A DNA stretch of 46,606 bases from an uncultured Eubacterium sp. GTDB lineage: Bacteria > Bacillota > Clostridia > Lachnospirales > Lachnospiraceae. Under the pieces are notes generated by a model. That model did not search any database. It had not been told where the DNA came from and was given only the letters and a program-made list of their open reading frames with translations. Shown in pieces: positions 42,613 to 46,606 of this stretch; position 1 is the first letter of the stretch, and each line of letters begins with the position of its first letter. The stretch spans positions 1 to 46,606 of the forward strand of contig CAMEVC010000019.1 in NCBI GenBank assembly GCA_945939115.1, read 5' to 3'. The translations under genes and the position numbers were made by a program.

Positions 42613-43419
42613 ATGAGCTATAAAGCATTAGCATTAGACCTTGATGGAACATTAACGGATCATAATAAAAAAGTGCCTGAGGACAATAAGAAGGCAATCG
42701 ACAGGGCTATAGAAAAAGGAATTAAGATTATTCTGGCGTCGGGTAGACCGCTGTTTGGTATTACTCCGGTGGCAAGAGAACTTGGACTTGATAAGAAGGG
42801 CGGATATATTCTGGCGTATAACGGTGGAAGTATAGTTGACTGTAAAACAGGAAAACAGTTGTCTGCAACTATTCTTCCGGATAACTGCATTGCTGATATA
42901 TGCAGTCTGGCAAGGGCTAATAATGTATATGCTCTCACATATGCCGATACGCAGATTGTTGCAGAGAACGACGAAGATGAGTATGTAATGAAAGAAGCAA
43001 AATGTAATGATGCAACAGTTATTAAAGTGCCAGACCTTAATGCGTATGTTGATTATCCTGTAGAAAAGTTCCTTGTTGTGGGAGAGCATGAAAAGCTGCT
43101 TCCTGTACAAAAGGCTCTTCTTGAAAAGCACAAGGGAATTGTTAATGCTTTCTTTTCAGAAAGTTATTTTCTGGAGGTGGTTCCAGAATCTGTTGCCAAG
43201 GATGAGGCGCTTGATAAGCTTCTTGGAATTCTTGGAATTAAATCAGAGGAACTGGTTGCATGCGGAGATGGGATGAATGATATTCCGATGCTGCAATACG
43301 CGGGACTTGCTATAGCTATGGATAATGCATATCCTGAAGTTAAGACGTATGCGGATGTGATTGTACCATCTAATGATGATTGTGGAGTGGCATATGCTAT
43401 AGAGAAATATATATTATAA
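42613..43419 (+). CDS. Cof-type HAD-superfamily sugar phosphatase
   Basis: A 268-residue HAD hydrolase of the Cof/IIB class. Motif I is LALDLDGTLTDHNK with the nucleophile Asp near residue 9, motif II is ILASGRPLFG, and motif III/IV is KDEALDKLLGILGI followed by VACGDGMNDIPML. The large C2B cap lies between (about residues 85-185). AGGGAGA precedes ATG 42613. These enzymes dephosphorylate sugar phosphates or flavin and pyridoxal phosphates with low specificity. The substrate here cannot be told. A strong bidirectional terminator follows. Confidence 0.92.
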   Translation: MSYKALALDLDGTLTDHNKKVPEDNKKAIDRAIEKGIKIILASGRPLFGITPVARELGLDKKGGYILAYNGGSIVDCKTGKQLSATILPDNCIADICSLARANNVYALTYADTQIVAENDEDEYVMKEAKCNDATVIKVPDLNAYVDYPVEKFLVVGEHEKLLPVQKALLEKHKGIVNAFFSESYFLEVVPESVAKDEALDKLLGILGIKSEELVACGDGMNDIPMLQYAGLAIAMDNAYPEVKTYADVIVPSNDDCGVAYAIEKYIL

Positions 43420-43475
43420 AAAAGGACAGTTTTGGGGTCACATCAAACAATGTACCCACAAAACTGTCCTTTTTA
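43418..43475. terminator. Strong bidirectional terminator
   Basis: AAAAAAAGGACAGTTTTG (from 43418) pairs with CAAAACTGTCCTTTTT (43458-43473) over a GGGT...ACCC-extended loop, with A-run on the left and T-run on the right. It serves the HAD gene and the facing LCP gene. Confidence 0.88.
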
Positions 43476-43476
43476 A

Positions 43477-45081
43477 TTACTTCCCACTCTGAGAAGTTCC
43501 TTCATTCTTAACACTCTCTATATACGTATCTACATCAAATATTTCATCGTTCTGAATCTTACTCATAAGAGTGATTGCCATATTAATGTCATCAGCATAA
43601 GGCATAACACATGAAGCATTACTCAAGGCTGTGACTTCGAGATACTTGTAACCGGTAGTTCCGCTGATGCTGTATGTCTGTATATTCCATGGAGTACTGT
43701 CGCTTAACTGTGCTTTAACAAGCTCAGATATTGCACTGTTAGGAATATTAGTAAGGAACATATCACCTACGGCATCGAGAACTGCAGAGTATTTCGTAAG
43801 AATTGCAGGTGATGTAGCCTTCTGTATAATACCTTTGATAGCTGCTGTCTGGTTACGTCCACGCTGGAAATCTCCGGCTGCAAAGGCCATTCGCTCTCTT
43901 GAGAAAGCCACTGCCATCTCTCCATCACATTCATTAGGTCCCTTGACAAAATGATATGGAATAGGTGATGCATCTTCTCCACAAGTAAATTCAACTTCTG
44001 AATCAATTGTGATACCGCCTAAGGCATCAACTACCGCTACACATCCGGAGAAATTAATCTTAACATAATAATCAATATTAACTCCATAAAGGTTTTGAAG
44101 TGTAGAAATAGAATTTTCTACTCCGTAATTACCGGCATGTGTAAGCTTATCATATCCTGTCCTTCCATCAGGTCCGGAAATCTTGACATATGAGTCTCTA
44201 GGTGTGGTTACAAGAAGAATCTGTCTTGTTTCAGGATTTACAACTGCCAGAATATTAACATCGCTTAATGAATTACTTGTAAGCTGTGAATCAGCTCCAT
44301 CTGCACTTGAAATACCGGAAACATATATAACAAAAGGTTCTTTCTTAACATTTACTTCAGATTTCTGGACATTGACAACCTTCTTATATTCATATTGCTT
44401 GATTATCTTAATCTTGTCCTCGAAGCCTTCATACTGTTGAGCTACAATTCTTACCATGGAATCATTCATGACAACAGCCTGAACATCCTTGCTGTAAAAT
44501 GCATCTACAAGTTCATCCCATGTCTTATATTCAGTAATTGTCATGTCATCCTTCTTAAGTTCCTTCTTAACAGAGTCGAAAGAAGTAAGAACATTCTCGT
44601 TGCTTGCAGTGGAGTTATATGCATATTGGTAATTATCGGTATCACTGATGCTGCCAGCCTTGTCATCTGCAAGAACACATATATCAACAATATCCGTACT
44701 GATTTCAGGAATGTTAAGCTTTGTAAGTACAGAGTCAAGCTTTGCAGTAACCAGATATATGAACAAAATAACTCCGGATAAGAGAACAGAAAGAATCTTA
44801 CCAATTATGTGGGCTTTCGTAAACTGAGATGTAAAGTCATACAAGAATATTAATATGAGAACCACATTCACACCAATAAGATATTTCATTGGAAGAATAT
44901 CCATCTTAAATACCTTGAGAAGCAGCAGAACTGTTACAACGAGCTGAATAAGCACAAGGATAAGTCCGATGAGGGTTGCCCATCCTCTTCTCTTTCTGCG
45001 GCGTTCTTTCTTTGTTAGGGATTCTTTATCTCTGAACAGATATCTCATATCTTCTTTACTTCTTGAAAAAAAATTAGACAT
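43477..45081 (-). CDS. LytR-CpsA-Psr (LCP) family cell-wall ligase
   Basis: A 534-residue LCP protein. The start (complement of 45079-45081) follows AAGGAG on the minus strand. A basic cytoplasmic head (SLTKKERRRKRRGW) leads to three membrane helices (about 35-57, 63-80, 92-112). A roughly 130-residue middle domain then precedes the LCP domain (about 270-495), with ILLVTTPRDSYVKI, the acidic VDALGGITIDSEVEF strand and the conserved RERMAFAAGDFQRGRNQTA. LCP enzymes attach teichoic acids, capsule or other polymers to peptidoglycan from undecaprenyl-linked precursors. The three-helix anchor and middle domain (TEYKTWDELVDAFYSKDVQA) are typical of larger clostridial members. Confidence 0.92.
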   Translation of the reverse strand: MSNFFSRSKEDMRYLFRDKESLTKKERRRKRRGWATLIGLILVLIQLVVTVLLLLKVFKMDILPMKYLIGVNVVLILIFLYDFTSQFTKAHIIGKILSVLLSGVILFIYLVTAKLDSVLTKLNIPEISTDIVDICVLADDKAGSISDTDNYQYAYNSTASNENVLTSFDSVKKELKKDDMTITEYKTWDELVDAFYSKDVQAVVMNDSMVRIVAQQYEGFEDKIKIIKQYEYKKVVNVQKSEVNVKKEPFVIYVSGISSADGADSQLTSNSLSDVNILAVVNPETRQILLVTTPRDSYVKISGPDGRTGYDKLTHAGNYGVENSISTLQNLYGVNIDYYVKINFSGCVAVVDALGGITIDSEVEFTCGEDASPIPYHFVKGPNECDGEMAVAFSRERMAFAAGDFQRGRNQTAAIKGIIQKATSPAILTKYSAVLDAVGDMFLTNIPNSAISELVKAQLSDSTPWNIQTYSISGTTGYKYLEVTALSNASCVMPYADDINMAITLMSKIQNDEIFDVDTYIESVKNEGTSQSGK

Positions 45082-45127
45082 AACCTACTCCTTGAATTTA
45101 ATTAGGATAATAAAAAATAACGCATAT

Positions 45128-45156
45128 ATTCTATCATGATTTACAGGAAATGTAAA
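45128..45156 (-). promoter_or_regulatory. Promoter for the LCP gene
   Basis: On the minus strand TTTACA (complement of 45151-45156, 5 of 6) and TAGAAT (complement of 45128-45133, 5 of 6) are exactly 17 nt apart, 47 nt before the start codon. Confidence 0.65.
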
Positions 45157-45252
45157 ACTTAATTATATTAAGTCTTTTATAGGCAAAAGTTATGCACAAA
45201 GCTAATTTTAATTAATAATATTACAAAAAACTTAAAGTTAATAGGTATCTAA

Positions 45253-46606
<1,354 letters not shown>

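Overview
The window looks like a low-GC Gram-positive anaerobe of the class Clostridia, most likely Lachnospiraceae. That rests on strong AGGAGG-type ribosome binding sites, a flavin reductase/rubredoxin/rubrerythrin fusion beside a bacteriohemerythrin, a cdaA-cdaR locus, a Csp-like subtilase, and lipoproteins paired with hybrid sensor kinases. No rRNA, tRNA, CRISPR array or complete insertion sequence was seen. Family placement is inference; no database search was possible.

Layout. (1) 1-4.9 kb: the 3' tail of a probable relaxase, then a two-gene sensory unit: a giant membrane protein (ECF-like membrane domain, beta-propeller, Y_Y_Y, HD-GYP) and a BMP-family binding protein. (2) 4.9-11.5 kb: an accessory island with three macrodomain genes (two fused to the same C-terminal helix-turn-helix-like domain, one of them frameshifted), a vWA protein, a SIMPL protein, a membrane-bound XRE regulator, a possible 32-codon minus-strand gene, and remnants of an SseB-like protein, a surface protein, a tyrosine recombinase and a histidine kinase. 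(3) 11.6-15.6 kb: MgtC, an ArsB/NhaD-type permease, a cytidylate-kinase-like protein and a CorA-type channel. (4) 15.6-18.4 kb: oxygen/peroxide defence (hemerythrin; flavin reductase-Rd-Rbr-Rd fusion) and an SDR dehydrogenase. (5) 18.4-21.5 kb, minus strand: a chemoreceptor and a Lon-like AAA+ ATPase with an altered Walker B. (6) 21.6-22.2 kb: decayed amino-acid permease and ornithine-cyclodeaminase-like remnants.

(7) 22.4-26.9 kb: a solute-binding lipoprotein and a hybrid histidine kinase. (8) 26.9-30.9 kb: a probable phosphate module (PhoP-box-like repeats, Na/Pi cotransporter with PhoU-like domain, PhoB/PhoR-like two-component pair). (9) 31-37.9 kb: a repeat-rich surface protein, then an operon of two unknown membrane proteins, c-di-AMP synthase CdaA, its regulator CdaR, HPr and a phosphohexomutase. 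(10) 37.9-43.5 kb: envelope HtrA protease, a ClpX-like unfoldase, a Csp-like subtilase and a Cof-type HAD phosphatase. (11) 43.5-46.6 kb: an LCP cell-wall ligase (minus) and a divergent glutamate dehydrogenase gene that runs off the window.

The best candidates for something undescribed are the macrodomain/vWA island, the ECF-propeller-HD-GYP receptor with its BMP partner, the rubrerythrin fusion carrying an internal ribosome binding site, and the Walker-B-altered AAA+ protein. Gene starts were placed by hand from Shine-Dalgarno position; promoters and terminators are read by eye from consensus matches and hairpins.
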